A DNA stretch of 64,000 bases from Dipteris shenzhenensis. Its lineage: Eukaryota; Polypodiophyta; Polypodiopsida; Gleicheniales. Each line of letters starts with the position of its first letter. The stretch's first letter is position 1. Location of the stretch: assembly GCA_047967505.1 (NCBI GenBank), contig CM106541.1, one strand, 5' to 3'. The position numbers and the translations under genes are program-made. Below the pieces are notes generated by a model. That model worked only from the letters and a program-made list of their open reading frames with translations. It made no database searches and was not told the DNA's origin. Below, piece by piece: positions 1 to 10,950 of the stretch.

Positions 1-318
1 GCACACCAAGAAAGTCTCTGAACTTGCGCACCTTCTCTATGCCCAATGCCTTCGTGAATATGTCAGCTACCTGATCCTCTGTTCTAACATATACTAGATC
101 AATAAGACCTAGTAAAACCTTCTCCCGCACATAGTGATAATGCACCTCAATGTGCTTTGTTCTAGCATGATAGACTGGGTTATTTGCAAAGTGTATGCTA
201 CTCATGTTGTCACAATAAATGACAACTGGCCCATCTGTAGACTGATGCATATCATAAAGTAGCTTATGCAACCAAGCTACCTCACATGCAGCCATTGCTG
301 CACCCCTGTACTCAGCCT
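1..318 (-). pseudogene. Ty1/copia pol C-terminus (RNase H end), truncated
   Basis: Reading the minus strand from about 318 down to 1 gives an open copia RNase H tail. It includes the patterns CDNMSSIHFANNP, H-ARTKHIEVHYHYVRE and the diagnostic ADIFTKALG near positions 40-65. The frame runs off the left edge, so the LTR lies outside the window. Similarity stops abruptly near 318, where a GAAG/AGGG-rich sequence begins, which looks like a deletion or insertion breakpoint. RNase H removes the RNA template during reverse transcription; this piece alone cannot work. It lies in opposite orientation to the copia element at 1467 and is a separate insertion. Confidence 0.85.
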
Positions 319-319
319 C

Positions 320-1380
320 TAAAGGGCAGCAAGGAAGTAGGGGGCAAAAATGATGGGCACCGCATGTTTTAATTCAGCCAAAGTAGCGTGGATCGTGGTT
401 GAGAGGCAGAAGAAGGGAGTACAGGCCAGAGGGAAGCAGGCCCAGCGAGCATAGGGATAAGGAGCCAGCAGAGGGCATAGGTAGAAGAAGTAGTTATGGG
501 CACGTAGGCTAAGCCGCAGAGCAATGAAGGCAACAGGAAGTGAACTATAGCCATCAAGTCTAGTTAAATAGGCTAGCTTAGTCGAGAATTTAGAGTTCAA
601 TAGAACATCGAGGAATATAATAAGGGTATGAAAGGCATGTTCTAATGATCCTACAACTACCAGGCATTATATAGTGTAGGGGGAGGGAAAGGGGGAGCGA
701 GGTAGTTAGACAGTCGATCGGGGGGTCGTGGGTAGTTAGCTTAGGGAGATAGTCAGGGGTTCATGGGTAGTTAGGCTAGGGAGTGTAATTAAGGAGGGTC
801 GGGGAGGAGGGGTTAGAGCATGAAGAGGGGGAGTGTGGGGTGGCAGGGGGGCTAGTCAAATTGTGTAGAATAAAAAAGAAAAAGAAAATTTAGGACAAAG
901 TTAGGGTAAGAAAATGAAAAAATGGGAAAAACAGGGAGAGTTAGAGAGTTTAGAAGTTAAGAAGATTTTAAAAAAAGGGGGGGGAAAGAGAAGGGGGGTT
1001 GTTTTGGGTTTAAGGGCTTGAAAGAGATAAATTAAGGGAAAACTTTAGAAGTTTAATTTAACTTTAGATTTAGATATTAGAATAGTGGAACTAATAGAAA
1101 AAAAGGGGAGAATGGGAGAGTAAGTGTATATTAAAAAAGAATTAATAAAAAAGAAAAATTAGGGAGAATGGATACAAGAAAATTAGGAGAAAAAAAAGGA
1201 AATTTTTAATTAATATATTTCAAAAGGGGGATGAGGGGAGTAGAAAAGGCAAAAAAATTAAGGGAAATAAAGGATAGAAGTTAAGGGAAAATGTTAAGGG
1301 GAACATTAATGATAAAAAAGGGGGGAAGGGGGGGGGGGAGGGGGGGGAAATAAAGTAAATGTAAAGGAAAAATGAATAGG

Positions 1381-1382
<2 letters not shown>
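320..1382. other. Purine-rich low-complexity non-coding stretch
   Basis: No gene is supported here. From about 660 onward the plus strand is overwhelmingly A and G, with G runs (for example around 1320-1350) and AAAA/TTAA interruptions. Short minus-strand ORFs at 319-600 look like by-products of composition. It resembles in style, but does not clearly align with, the ends of the 3-kb repeat units further right. Confidence 0.6.

Positions 1383-1441
<59 letters not shown>
1383..1441. repeat. (GT)n microsatellite
   Basis: An uninterrupted GT dinucleotide run of about 59 bp, followed directly by the string TTTAAAAAATAAAAACC, which recurs just after the copia element at about 7920 and again near 11410. 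Confidence 0.95.
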
Positions 1442-1444
<3 letters not shown>

Positions 1445-1466
1445 AAAAAATAAAAACCTATAAATG

Positions 1467-2092
1467 TGTTAGAGTTAGCTCAAATGTCCACCTCTCATGT
1501 AACCCACCAATATTCTGTGTACCCAATGTTGTAAGGCCCCCATATGAGGAGAAGCCATGATGGGTATCGGATATTGGGAGGGATCCCCAGTTTAGACACT
1601 AGAAGGGGTCTTAGAGTAGACCAGATGGTTATGAGACGGCTTAGGAGCCAAGAGTAGATACCCGTCTGCAAAAAGGGGGGGTTCGGGGGGGCGATAGCCC
1701 CCCCGATAGCAGGGGGTCTGGGGGGCGCAGGCCCCCGGTGGGGGTCTGGGGGCAAAGCCCCCAGCGGCGCGATCCTTCATCTGCCCGCCGGCATGTTTTC
1801 TGAAGGGTCGGCTGGTCTTCCAGGCCGACTGTCTATTAGGCCGACTGCCTATTACAGGGCCGACCGTCAACCACTTACACTATATAAGTGGCCACCCCCT
1901 ATCATCAGATCACCAGTTCTTCACGCATCTGTCTAGATCACCATCGAAGCTCTGTCTGTAGAGCGCACGGGTGGACAGCCAACCATCAGTTCTATCAGCA
2001 GTTTGGTATATCAGAATTTTTGTATTCTCTCCAGCTTTCCATCGTGTACTTGCGTTTTGTTGTTATCTTCCGCTGCGTACTATTTTCTTACA
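1467..2092 (+). repeat. copia LTR copy 1 (626 bp)
   Basis: Starts TGTTAGAG and ends TTCTTACA immediately before the PBS. It carries a GC-hairpin cluster at about 1674-1766 and a TATATAAG box near 1881. Compared with the other two copies it lacks a 20-bp segment just before CATCTGTCTAG (about 1927). Confidence 0.92.
1880..1888 (+). promoter_or_regulatory. TATA box of copia LTR
   Basis: ACTATATAAG lies in the U3-like part of the LTR about 200 bp before its end, and is conserved in the copies near 3256 and 7683. The expected start is 25-30 bp downstream. Position is seen; promoter function is inferred. Confidence 0.6.
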
Positions 2093-2104
2093 TGGTATCA
2101 GAGC
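2093..2104 (+). other. Primer binding site (tRNA-iMet), copy 1
   Basis: TGGTATCAGAGC directly follows the LTR end CA. It is complementary to the 3' end of plant initiator methionine tRNA and is the usual minus-strand primer of plant copia and many gypsy elements. Confidence 0.92.
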
Positions 2105-2173
2105 TCAGGCTATCTGAGTAACGACTTTATTGCAAGTTCAACGAGCTTTGTTAAGCAAAGGCTACTAGGAGTG

Positions 2174-2815
2174 ATGGCTGCACCAACCCCGTTGCAAATT
2201 CGTCCACCTGCCTTCAATGAAGGCAAGCTCGATGGGACGAATTATACTTTGTGGGAATTCAAGATCAGCGCGATCTTGGATTCATATGAGCTTCTGGATA
2301 CTGTTCTGGGATTGGATCCAGAACCGGTTGGATCACCGAATCCAAACAACCCCAACGTCATAACGCCACCGAATGCAGATCTTCTTCGGGCATGGAAACG
2401 AAGGAACGCAGATGCACTCTGTGCTCTTGTTACCAGTTCAAGTGATTCTGTTTTGACTCTGATTCAGCATACAGACAAGGCAAGTGAGGCTTGGAACATA
2501 TTGAAAGGTCAGTATGAAACGCGGAATCAGACCAGAATTCAAAATCTGGAGAATATGCTTGCTGCAGAGAGGTGCTCTGATGGAGAATCAGCTGAGACAT
2601 TCATCACACGGATCAAGAATCTATGTGATCAGATGGCGGCGGTTGGGATTACAAAGACCAGCGAAGAGTTGGCCAGAAGGTGCATTCGGATCCTTCCACA
2701 AAAGTACGATGCGTTGGTCACGACACTCAACACGCAGGTAAGAAATCCACCCCTCACTTTTGAAGAGTTCAGCGTTTTGTTGTTATCTTCCGCTGCATAC
2801 TATTTTCTTACATAG
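2174..2815 (+). pseudogene. copia gag, partial copy 1
   Basis: The Met at 2174 opens a gag typical of plant copia. It has a DGTNYTLWEF start like the DUF4219/UBN2 family, then AWNILKGQYETRNQ and a helical capsid-like stretch to RRCIRILPQKYDALVTTLN. The open frame extends back to 2003 through the PBS into the LTR, but the internal Met after the leader is the likely start. At 2772 gag runs into a 42-bp copy of the LTR 3' end and stops at 2813-2815, so the nucleocapsid knuckle is lost. Gag would coat the RNA in cytoplasmic particles; this piece is truncated. Confidence 0.85.
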
Positions 2816-2841
2816 TACGTAGTGATATCTCTATGTGTGTG

Positions 2842-3487
2842 TGTTAGAGTTAGCTCAAATGTCCACCTCTCATGTAACCCACCAATATTCTGTGTACCCA
2901 ATGTTGTAAGGCCCCCAATATGAGGAGAAGCCATGATGGGTATCGGATATTGGGAGGGATCCCCAGTTTAGACACTGGAAGGGGTCTTAGAGTAGACCAG
3001 ATGGTTATGAGACGGCTTAGGAGCCAAGAGTAGATACCCATCTGCAAAAAGGGGGGGTTCGGGGGGGCGATAGCCCCCCCAATAGCAGGGGGTCCGGGGG
3101 GCGCAGGCCCCCGGTGGGGGTCTGGGGGCAAAGCCCCCAGCGGCGCGATCCTTCATCTGCCCGCCGGCATGTTTTCTGAAGGGTCGGCTGGTCTTCCAGG
3201 CCGACTGTCTATTAGGCCGACTGCCTATTACAGGGCCGACCGTCAACCACTTACACTATATAAGTGGCCACCCCCTATCATCAGATCACCAGTTCTTCAC
3301 GCTCATAGTCCTCCATCCAGCATCTGTCTAGATCACCATCGAAGCTCTGTCTGTAGAGCGCACGGGTGGACAGCCAACCATCAGTTGTATCAGCAGTTTG
3401 GTATATCAGAATTTTTGTATTCTCTCCAGCTTTCCATCGTGTACTTGCGTTTTGTTGTTATCTTCTGCTGCGTACTATTTTCTTACA
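2842..3487 (+). repeat. copia LTR copy 2 (internal, 646 bp)
   Basis: Same ends as the first copy, plus a 20-bp segment at about 3301-3320 that LTR 1 lacks. It is followed by a second PBS (3488-3499). Being an internal third LTR, it marks the tandem duplication of LTR plus 5' internal region. Confidence 0.92.
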
Positions 3488-3568
3488 TGGTATCAGAGCT
3501 CAGGCTATCTGAGTAACGACTTTATTGCAAGTTCAACGAGCTTTGTTAAGCAAAGGCTACTAGGAGTG

Positions 3569-4168
3569 ATGGCTGCACCAACCCCGTTGCGAATTCGTCC
3601 ACCTGCCTTCAATGAAGGCAAGCTCGATGGGACGAATTATACTTTGTGGAAATTCAAGATCAGCGCGATCTTGGATTCATATGAGCTTCTGGATACTGTT
3701 CTGGGATTGGATCCAGAACCGGTTGGATCACCGAATCCAAACAACCCCAACGTCATAACGCCACCGAATGCAGATCTTCTTCGGGCATGGAAACAAAGGA
3801 ACGCAGATGCACTCTGCGCTCTTGTTACCAGTTCAAGTGATTCTGTTTTGACTCTGATTCAGCATACAGACAAGGCAAGTGAGGCTTGGAACATATTGAA
3901 AGGTCAGTATGAAACGCGGAATCAGACCAGAATTCAAAATCTGGAGAATATGCTTGCTACAGAGAGGTGCTCTGATGGAGAATCAGCTGAGACATTCATC
4001 ACACGGATCAAGAATCTATGTGATCAGAGATGGCGGTGGTTGGGATTACAAAGACCAGCGAAGAGTTGGCCAGAAGGTGCATTCGGATCCTTCCACAAAA
4101 GTACGATGCGTTGGTCACGACACTCAACACGCAGGTAAGAAATCCACCCCTCACTTTTGAAGAGTTCA
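3569..4168 (+). pseudogene. copia gag, partial copy 2, frameshifted
   Basis: Nearly identical to the gag at 2174, starting at the Met at 3569. Two extra bases (AG) near 4027, in GATCAGAGATGG versus GATCAGATGG, shift the frame, after which the original frame continues as 4030-4212. Gag again ends in the LTR-tail fusion at 4169. Intact capsid motifs precede the shift. It cannot give full-length Gag. Confidence 0.85.
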
Positions 4169-4234
4169 GCGTTTTGTTGTTATCTTCCGCTGCGTACTAT
4201 TTTCTTACATAGTACGCAGTGATATCTCTATGTG
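4169..4234 (+). other. Fusion of gag to LTR 3' tail with palindromic junction
   Basis: Gag changes within the shared string GCGTTTTG into a 42-bp copy of the LTR 3' terminus (4169-4210). Positions 4190-4219 form a perfect inverted repeat, CTGCGTACTAT / ATAGTACGCAG, with an 8-base loop. The same fusion occurs at 2772-2841, with arm mismatches. Microhomology plus palindrome suggest template switching or end repair; the mechanism is inferred. Confidence 0.8.
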
Positions 4235-4518
4235 TGTCATATTTCTTCAATTGCAACCCATAGCTCCAACTCAGTTTCAACTGTGTTGGCAGATTCCTTG
4301 CCTTTCGAAGAAGACTGTGTAGTGCCGTTCTTTTTGTCCTACTGCTTCTTTCTGCAATCCTTGATCATGTGACCGCTTTTGTTGCAGTAGTGGCACTTAC
4401 CTGAAAACTTCTTCTTCTTACCATTCTTCTTCTCTCCACCCTTCCCTTTGGATGTGGTTGAGAATGCTGCATCACTTCCGCCATCGCGGGTCTTCATTCG
4501 CATCTCCTCCTCTAGAAG
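4235..4518 (-). pseudogene. Inverted 3' part of copia gag with zinc knuckle
   Basis: On the minus strand this reads as the missing gag tail: LLEEEMRMKTRDGG, a lysine-rich linker, the CCHC knuckle C-HYC-NKSGH-MIKDC, then a serine-rich tail ending in IEEI. In an intact element this would sit between the capsid-like part and protease on the plus strand, so the segment is inverted in place. The knuckle binds RNA in Gag. The right junction, CTAGAAGTTTCAAC, falls just before the protease region. Confidence 0.85.
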
Positions 4519-7235
4519 TTTCAACAACGAATGATTCGTGGCTCCTTGATAGTGGAGCGTCCCGTCACATGACCAGAAAGAAGGACTGGTATAGCTCTTT
4601 CAAGCCTCTACAAGAGCCCATGAACGTGACGGTCGGTAATAATGCAAAATGCCCTGTGGAAGGTACAGGTACTATCTCTCTTTCCATTCAAGAGGGTGAA
4701 ACTAAAGAGCTTTCTGATGTATTACTAGTTCCTCAGCTAAAGAAGAACTTGCTTTCGGTTGCTGCGATAACTGATCGCAACTTGGAGGTGCGTTTCAAGA
4801 GGACCGGAGCAGAAATCCTTAATGCAGCGGGCAAGGTGGTCGGCAAGGCAGTAAGGAAGAACAATCTCTACGAGCTGACGGCAGTAACAGTCTCTTCAGG
4901 AGTGGGCATCAGTAAGGTATGGCATGAAAGATTTGGTCATCTTAGTTATCCTATTCTTTTGGAAATGCAGAAAACAGGGATGGTTGCACACTTGCCTGCA
5001 CTCTCAAAGGTGCAGGAACCTTGTGAAGCTTGTATGATGGGCAAGCAACAAAGGAAGGCCTTTCCACATGAGAGCGGCTATCGGGCAAAGGCTCCTCTAC
5101 AATTGGTTCATGCTGATCTCAGTGGGAAAGCTCCGACTCAAGCTTTGGGGGGATGTAACTACTATATGCTTATCGTCGACGACTACAGTAGATACATGTG
5201 GGTGTATTTTCTACGAGATAAGGCTGAAGCTCTTGGAAAATTCAAACAGTGGCAAAAGATGGTGGAAAATGAAAGCGGGCTGAAGGTAAAGAAGCTTCGC
5301 ACGGATCGAGGAGGAGAGTTCCTGTCAAAAGAGTTCGACACATACTTGCACGAGAATGGCATTAAGTGTCAACTCACGACTGCACATACTCTGCAACAAA
5401 ATGGTGTTGTAGAGCGTCGCAATCGTTCTGTCATGGAGATGGCACGATGCATGGCACTAGGTAAAGGACTGCCTAAGTCTTTTTGGGCTGAGGCAGTCAA
5501 TACAGTAGTCTACATCCTCAATCGAAGCTTCACAAAGGCCTTGACGGGCAAAACACCTTTGGAGGCTTACTCAGGTAAAAAGCCTTCCGCTTCTCATTTC
5601 AGAACATTTGGATGTGAGTGCTTTGTTCATGTTCCAGATAGCACCAGAAAGAAATTAGATCCAAAGAGCAGAAAGTGTATCTTCATGGGCTATAGCTAGG
5701 AGTCAAAGGCGTATCGGCTATATGATCCAGAGGCAAAGAAGATCGTGGTCAGTCGTGATGTGGTGTTTTGGGAACAGCCACATACAGTGGAGGAGGAGGT
5801 ATGCCCTTCCACTTTATCATCAGCCGTAAAAGTAACTCACCTTGTGCCCGTATCTAAAGCAGAGTTGCAGAATGAGGAGGAGTACTTCGAGGAACAGACT
5901 CCACCAACACCACAACATGCCTTGGCTCCACAAGGTAAGCCACTTCCAAAGTGGGCAAGGCAGCTCTTTGATGAGAAGAATCTGGTTCCAGACTTGGCGG
6001 AGTCATCTGCAGATGGACTTCGATGATCAAAGAGGATAGAGGAGCAGAAAAGGGCTTCTGAACACATAGTCAATATGGCCTTGATGGCTAAGATTATGAA
6101 AGTTCAAGAGCCTACGAATTTGGATGAGGCAATGGCCGATCCAAATTGGAAAGCTGCCATGCAAGAGGAGTATGACAGCATCATGAAGAATCAGACTTGG
6201 GACTTGGTTGATCGTCCAGTAAAAAGGAAGATCATTGGTACCAAATGGGTATGGAAGGCCAAGTACAAATCTGATGGATCTTTGGAAAAGTACAAGGCTA
6301 GGCTTGTTGCACAAGGATACTCTCAAGTTGAAGGCTTTGATTTTGAGGATTCCTTTGCTCCTACAGCAAGGATGACAACTATTCGGGTGGTACTTGCCTT
6401 GGCTGCTCATAAGCAGTGGCCGGTGTTTCAAATGGATGTGAAATCTGCGTTCTTGAATGGACATCTCAAGGAGGAGGTATATGTGTTCCAGCCACCAGGA
6501 TTTGAGGTGCCCAATTCAGAGAACAAGGTTTGCAGACTAAAGAAGGCATTGTACGGGCTGAAACAGGCCCCAAGGGCATGGTACCAACGGATTGATAGCT
6601 TTCTCATATCTATTGGTTTCTCAAAAAGTGCTTCTGATGCTAACCTGTATGTTTGTAAGCAGGATGGCAAGTATGTGGTAATAGTCCTTTACATGGATGA
6701 CTTGATCATCACAGGAGATCATGAGAAGATGCTGCAACAGTTGAGGGAGTCATTGAGTTCCGAGTTTGAGATGACAGATTTGGGGCTCATGCACTTTTGC
6801 CTCGGCATTGAGGTTTGGCAAAAACCTGGCAGGATTTTCATCTCTCAACAGAGATATGCTCGCGAGATCTTGAAGGCATTCGATATGACTGAGTGTAAGG
6901 ACGTGGTCTCTCCCATGGAGGTGAATGGTAAGCTCTCAGTGGAGGATGCATCACCACTTGTCGACATCAAGGAGTATAGGAAACTTGTGGGGAGTCTCAT
7001 TTTTCTGTGCAACACTAGACCTGATATCAGCTTTGCAGTTGGTGTACTTAGTAGGTTCTCAAATCAACCTCGAGAGAACCATTGGAAAGCAGGGATGCGT
7101 GTGCTAAAGTACGTGAAAGGTACACTGGAGTATTGTCCCACAGAGGATAATTGCGCAGACATCTTCACGAAGGCTCTTGGGAGTGATTTATTGTTGCGGC
7201 ATCTACATCGACTCGGCATTGGTCCGAACACGTAG
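4519..7235 (+). pseudogene. copia pol (protease, integrase, RT), two stops, RNase H deleted
   Basis: One frame (open from 4452) runs to 7235 with only two stops: TAG at 5697-5699 and TGA at 6024-6026 (a CGA-to-TGA change is likely). Domains in order: aspartic protease DSGAS near 4550; integrase HHCC knuckle WHERFGH...CEAC near 4920-5040; catalytic HADLSG, TDRGGEF and the QQNGVVERRNR glutamate region (5110-5430), with HTL where HTP is usual; RT from WKAAM, with YMDD near 6690-6705. Around 7134 the frame jumps from KGTLEYC to [15 protein letters not shown], so about a hundred RNase H residues are missing in frame. Catalytic residues of protease, integrase and RT are kept. Decay is modest, suggesting a fairly recent non-autonomous copy. 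Confidence 0.92.
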
Positions 7236-7255
7236 TTCATCTTTGGGTGAACATT

Positions 7256-7264
7256 GAGGGGGGG
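7256..7264 (+). other. copia polypurine tract
   Basis: GAGGGGGGG immediately precedes the 3' LTR and would prime plus-strand DNA synthesis. Confidence 0.85.
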
Positions 7265-7912
7265 TGTTAGAGTTAGCTCAAATGTCCACCTCTCATGTAA
7301 CCCACCAATATTCTGTGTACCCAATGTTGTAAGGCCCCCATATGAGGAGAAGCCATGATGGGTATCGGATATTGGGAGGGATCCCCAGTTTAGACACTGG
7401 TGGAAGGGGTCTTAGAGTAGACCAGATGGTTATGAGACGGCTTAGGAGCCAAGAGTAGATACCCGTCTGCAAAAAGGGGGGGTTCGGGGGGGCGATAGCC
7501 CCCCTGATAGAAGGGGGTCCGGGGGGCGCAGGCCCCCGGTGGGGGTCTGGGGGCAAAGCCCCCAGCGGCGCGATCCTTCATCTGCCCGCTGGCATGTTTT
7601 CTGAAGGGTCGGCTGGTCTTCCAGGCCGACTGTCTATTAGGCCGACTGCCTATTATAGGGCCGACCGTCAACCACTTACACTATATAAGTGGCCACCCCC
7701 TATCATCAGATCACCAGTTCTTCATGCTCATAGTCCTCCATCCAGCATCTGTCTAGATCACCATCAAAGCTCTGTCTGTAGAGCGCACGGGTGGACAGCC
7801 AACCATCAGTTGTATCAGCAGTTTGGTATATCAGAATTTTTGTATTCTCTCCAGCTTTCCATCGTGTACTTGCGTTTTGTTGTTATCTTCCGCTGCGTAC
7901 TATTTTCTTACA
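7265..7912 (+). repeat. copia LTR copy 3 (3' LTR, 648 bp)
   Basis: TGTTAG...TTACA, very similar to LTR 2. It differs by a 3-bp insertion near 7401 (TGGTGG) and scattered substitutions. It is followed directly by TGTGTGTGTGTGTTTAAAAAA rather than by a copy of the five bases before LTR 1. Confidence 0.92.
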
Positions 7913-10578
7913 TGTGTGTGTGTGTGTTTAAAAAATAAAAACCTATAAACAACACAACACACGATGCTCAAATAAAGGTGTAAAAATCTCTTATTAACAT
8001 TGATATATGGATTCTCATGAGTACAAGTGTCAACTCCATCCGGTATTCTAGGCTCTGAGGTCAAGGTCCACTTACCTGCCACCATCCAAGAAGAACTAGG
8101 TGTTAGAACATCATAGTTTTAAATGGGTAGACAGGTAATGCCTGTATTTCCTAGTGTGTTATGGCTTTACCCGGGAACAAAGACAACCGTCTAGATTCAC
8201 AAATATCAATTTTTAGCAAATACCATGTTATGTGTACAATCACTATAAAAAATCCATCATTATTCTGCCACCAAAGTGTGTTAGATGTGATAAGGAAACC
8301 AATATTAATAATTTTAAAGGAAACTAAGGGATTTGGTCCACCTCATTATTGAAAAAATACAAGGGGGGTAGTCCAACCCTTTTGGAAAAAGACTCTTAAT
8401 TTTATTGAATGATGATAATGAAGTGGGGTGAACCCCACCTAACAATGTCAATTAAAGTTCAAGGCAATATGAAAAATTAGATGATTTAACTAATAACTTG
8501 CACATAGAAAAAATAACAAGAAATCACAAGGGAACAAGCAAAGCACTTTAGTCATGACATGATTAATTAGACAATTTAAACCACTCAGTAATTAAAACAT
8601 GGGAGTAAATGCCAAAATGGGAGGTAATTAAAAACAAGTTTTCACCATGGGGGGTATTCCACACCCATATTGGCAAATCGATAAATCAGAAAAAGAAAAT
8701 GAGAAACAATTAATCATAAATTATACATATAAAATTTAGGGGGACTAGGAATTTTTCAACTAGTTGCAAACACTACTTAAAAAGATCCAAGCCTAAAATA
8801 AGTAAGTAAATTAAGTCACTATTTAACGATAGAGTAATTAATAAAAGGAAAAAATTATATTAATGTTTAGCGAGAGATTACAAAAAAAGGGGAATCGAAA
8901 CATTAAATAGAAGAATTCTAAGGTAAAAGTAAAAAGTTCTGAAAGGAACCCAAAAAAGTAGATAAGTTATACTCATAAATATATAAAATGTGAACAAGCT
9001 ATAATAGTAATAATAATAAAGGAAAGGCAAAGGGAACAATTATATGTCCAATAAAGTACACATAACTAACAGTATAAATAACCATATATATATATATATA
9101 TGAACAAATATATACGCACGTAACTAAATAAGGCAAGCAAAGGCCACTGAATAGAGGCCAAACGAGAGGTATAAGCTCCAAACAACGCTTGCAACTTCTA
9201 AGAGAAAGACACAACAGATTGGTAGCAGGAGCGAACAAACCATCGGGTAAGAAAATACAGGGAGCCTGGAGCTGTGCCAACTATGTGATCAATCGATGGC
9301 TTCCATGAAGATTTCAAAGCTATGAACAATTAAGAACTGTCATTACGTATAAAGGCATGAATGCATCTATGAGACCCAAGAGCAAGGAGATTTAGAGTAC
9401 ACAGTCAAGTCGAAAATTTGCCCAACTATAGAGTTGGAGAGGTGACTAACTGCCGCCACACCAAAGCCATCTATTCCACCAAGAGTTCATATGATCAAAT
9501 CAAAGGGGTAGAGAGGATATGATGACAAAGGATGATCATCATGGAGCAAGAACGACAATAGTGAGAGCTTAGTAGCATTGTGAGTTGTCTAAAATAATAT
9601 TCCGTGAGTTTTCACCTGTGTACATGACTCAATACTGAGAGAGAATGTTACGTAGATAGACCAACTGTCGACCACCCACTCTATAAAAGCTATGAAGCTA
9701 CGTAGAAAATGCTTAAGATCAAGTAAAAAAGTAGCTGCCAATTGTGTGGCCAAGCAAGGATTCCTGAAGCCCGCAAAAGCATAGAAGAAGCAAGGCGACC
9801 TATTGAGAAGAGCAAACAGTGGCCTCCTTCCCTGTGGTACATAGTAGTTCAACACACCAAGGACTGTAGCCACGGGAGTGGCAACGCAGCAGTCGCGCTC
9901 AGTGTATTGTGTGAGCGCTTTTGGAGAAGGGACACTTGGGCTAGATAGGGAGCACACCGTACATAGCATTAGCTCATAGACCGAGTGGAATGAGAGGGGC
10001 ATAACATAGGTGTTCTTATAGGCTCCACACTCGGGCAGACGGTCGTGTAGGTAGTTTCTAGGGTAGGTGGGTTATGTGATAGATCATAATTTTTTTTGGG
10101 GGGGTGGAATAGCATGAAAATGTATGTAGTTCACATAACCATGGATAGGGGGCCAAAAAAAAAAAATCCGAGCGGTCAGGGAGGGAGGGGGGGTTTATTG
10201 TAGTACTATTTGGGCTTTTGTAAATAATCATTAAATAAATAAATATGTATATATATATATATATAGTTAGTCCAAAAAGAGGGAAAAAATTAAAATAGTT
10301 TAGGATAAGGTATATAATAATAAAAATTAGAAAAGAGGAGGTAATCGTAAATAAAGCAACTTTTTAAGGACAAAAATTGAACATTTAAACTTAGAAAAAA
10401 TGGGGGAATTTTCTCAAAAAAGGGAAAGTATAGTGAATAGGACCTTTGTTTTTAAACCAAAATTTTCCTATTAGGAAAAATAACTCGGGGATTTTAACTA
10501 GAGGTTAGGAAGCTTTGTCTATGTAGAAAAAAAAGGGGGGGTTGGGAATTGGTGGGGGGTTACTTTTAAAAGTGTGTG

Positions 10579-10615
<37 letters not shown>

Positions 10616-10618
10616 AAA

Positions 10619-10658
<40 letters not shown>

Positions 10659-10950
10659 ATATACATATAAATGTACACATATATACCTGTATTAATGCAG
10701 GGGAATAGCTTTGACTAGGGATAACTTAAGGCATAGATTACTTGGGGGGGTTTATAGAGATAAGAGACGTACGAGGAGTGGGGAAAAAGGAGATAATGTT
10801 AATATCTAAATGTCAGTAACTATATGATTGTGTGTCAAAGTGTAGAAAGTAAGTGTGTGTGTGTGTGTGTGTGTGTGCGTGTGTGTGTGTGTGTGTCAGT
10901 GATTATATGTGTGTAAGAGTGTAGAAAATGTGTGTGTGTGTGTGTGTCTA
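7913..10950. repeat. Long tandem non-coding unit, copy A
   Basis: Begins (GT)n-TTTAAAAAATAAAAACC and ends in GA and GT microsatellites (10582-10655, 10855-10950). It aligns along its length with 11401-14444. It holds an AT repeat near 9085, purine tracts and no convincing gene. The longest ORF (9589-10002, minus) is not preserved in the other copy. It may be a satellite-like unit or an uncharacterised large non-coding element. Confidence 0.8.

Larger units (their letters stand above)
1467..7912 (+). mobile_element. Rearranged Ty1/copia LTR retrotransposon with three LTRs
   Basis: The order is LTR (1467-2092), PBS and partial gag (2093-2841), LTR (2842-3487), PBS and gag (3488-4234), an inverted gag 3' piece (about 4235-4518), protease-integrase-RT (about 4519-7235), polypurine tract (7256-7264) and LTR (7265-7912). 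LTRs begin TGTTAG and end TTACA. The PBS is TGGTATCAGAGC, the standard initiator-Met tRNA site of plant copia. The block 1467-2841 is a tandem duplicate of 2842-4234. Two in-frame stops, a gag frameshift, the gag inversion and loss of most of RNase H make the copy non-autonomous. No normal 5-bp target duplication is seen; the flanks instead share a roughly 30-bp string. Confidence 0.9.

Noticed and set aside
1495-1870. Minus-strand proline-rich ORFs in the copia LTR (also near 2850-3246 and 7293-7671)
   Set aside because: They arise from the GC-hairpin block and are antisense to the LTR; no start context or family.
1467-2092. Retrozyme or hammerhead ribozyme in the copia LTR
   Set aside because: No CTGATGA...GAAA core was seen on either strand; the LTR belongs to a protein-coding copia.
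9589-10002. 137-residue minus-strand ORF in 3-kb unit A
   Set aside because: The corresponding region in unit B is open only over 66 residues, so the frame is not conserved.
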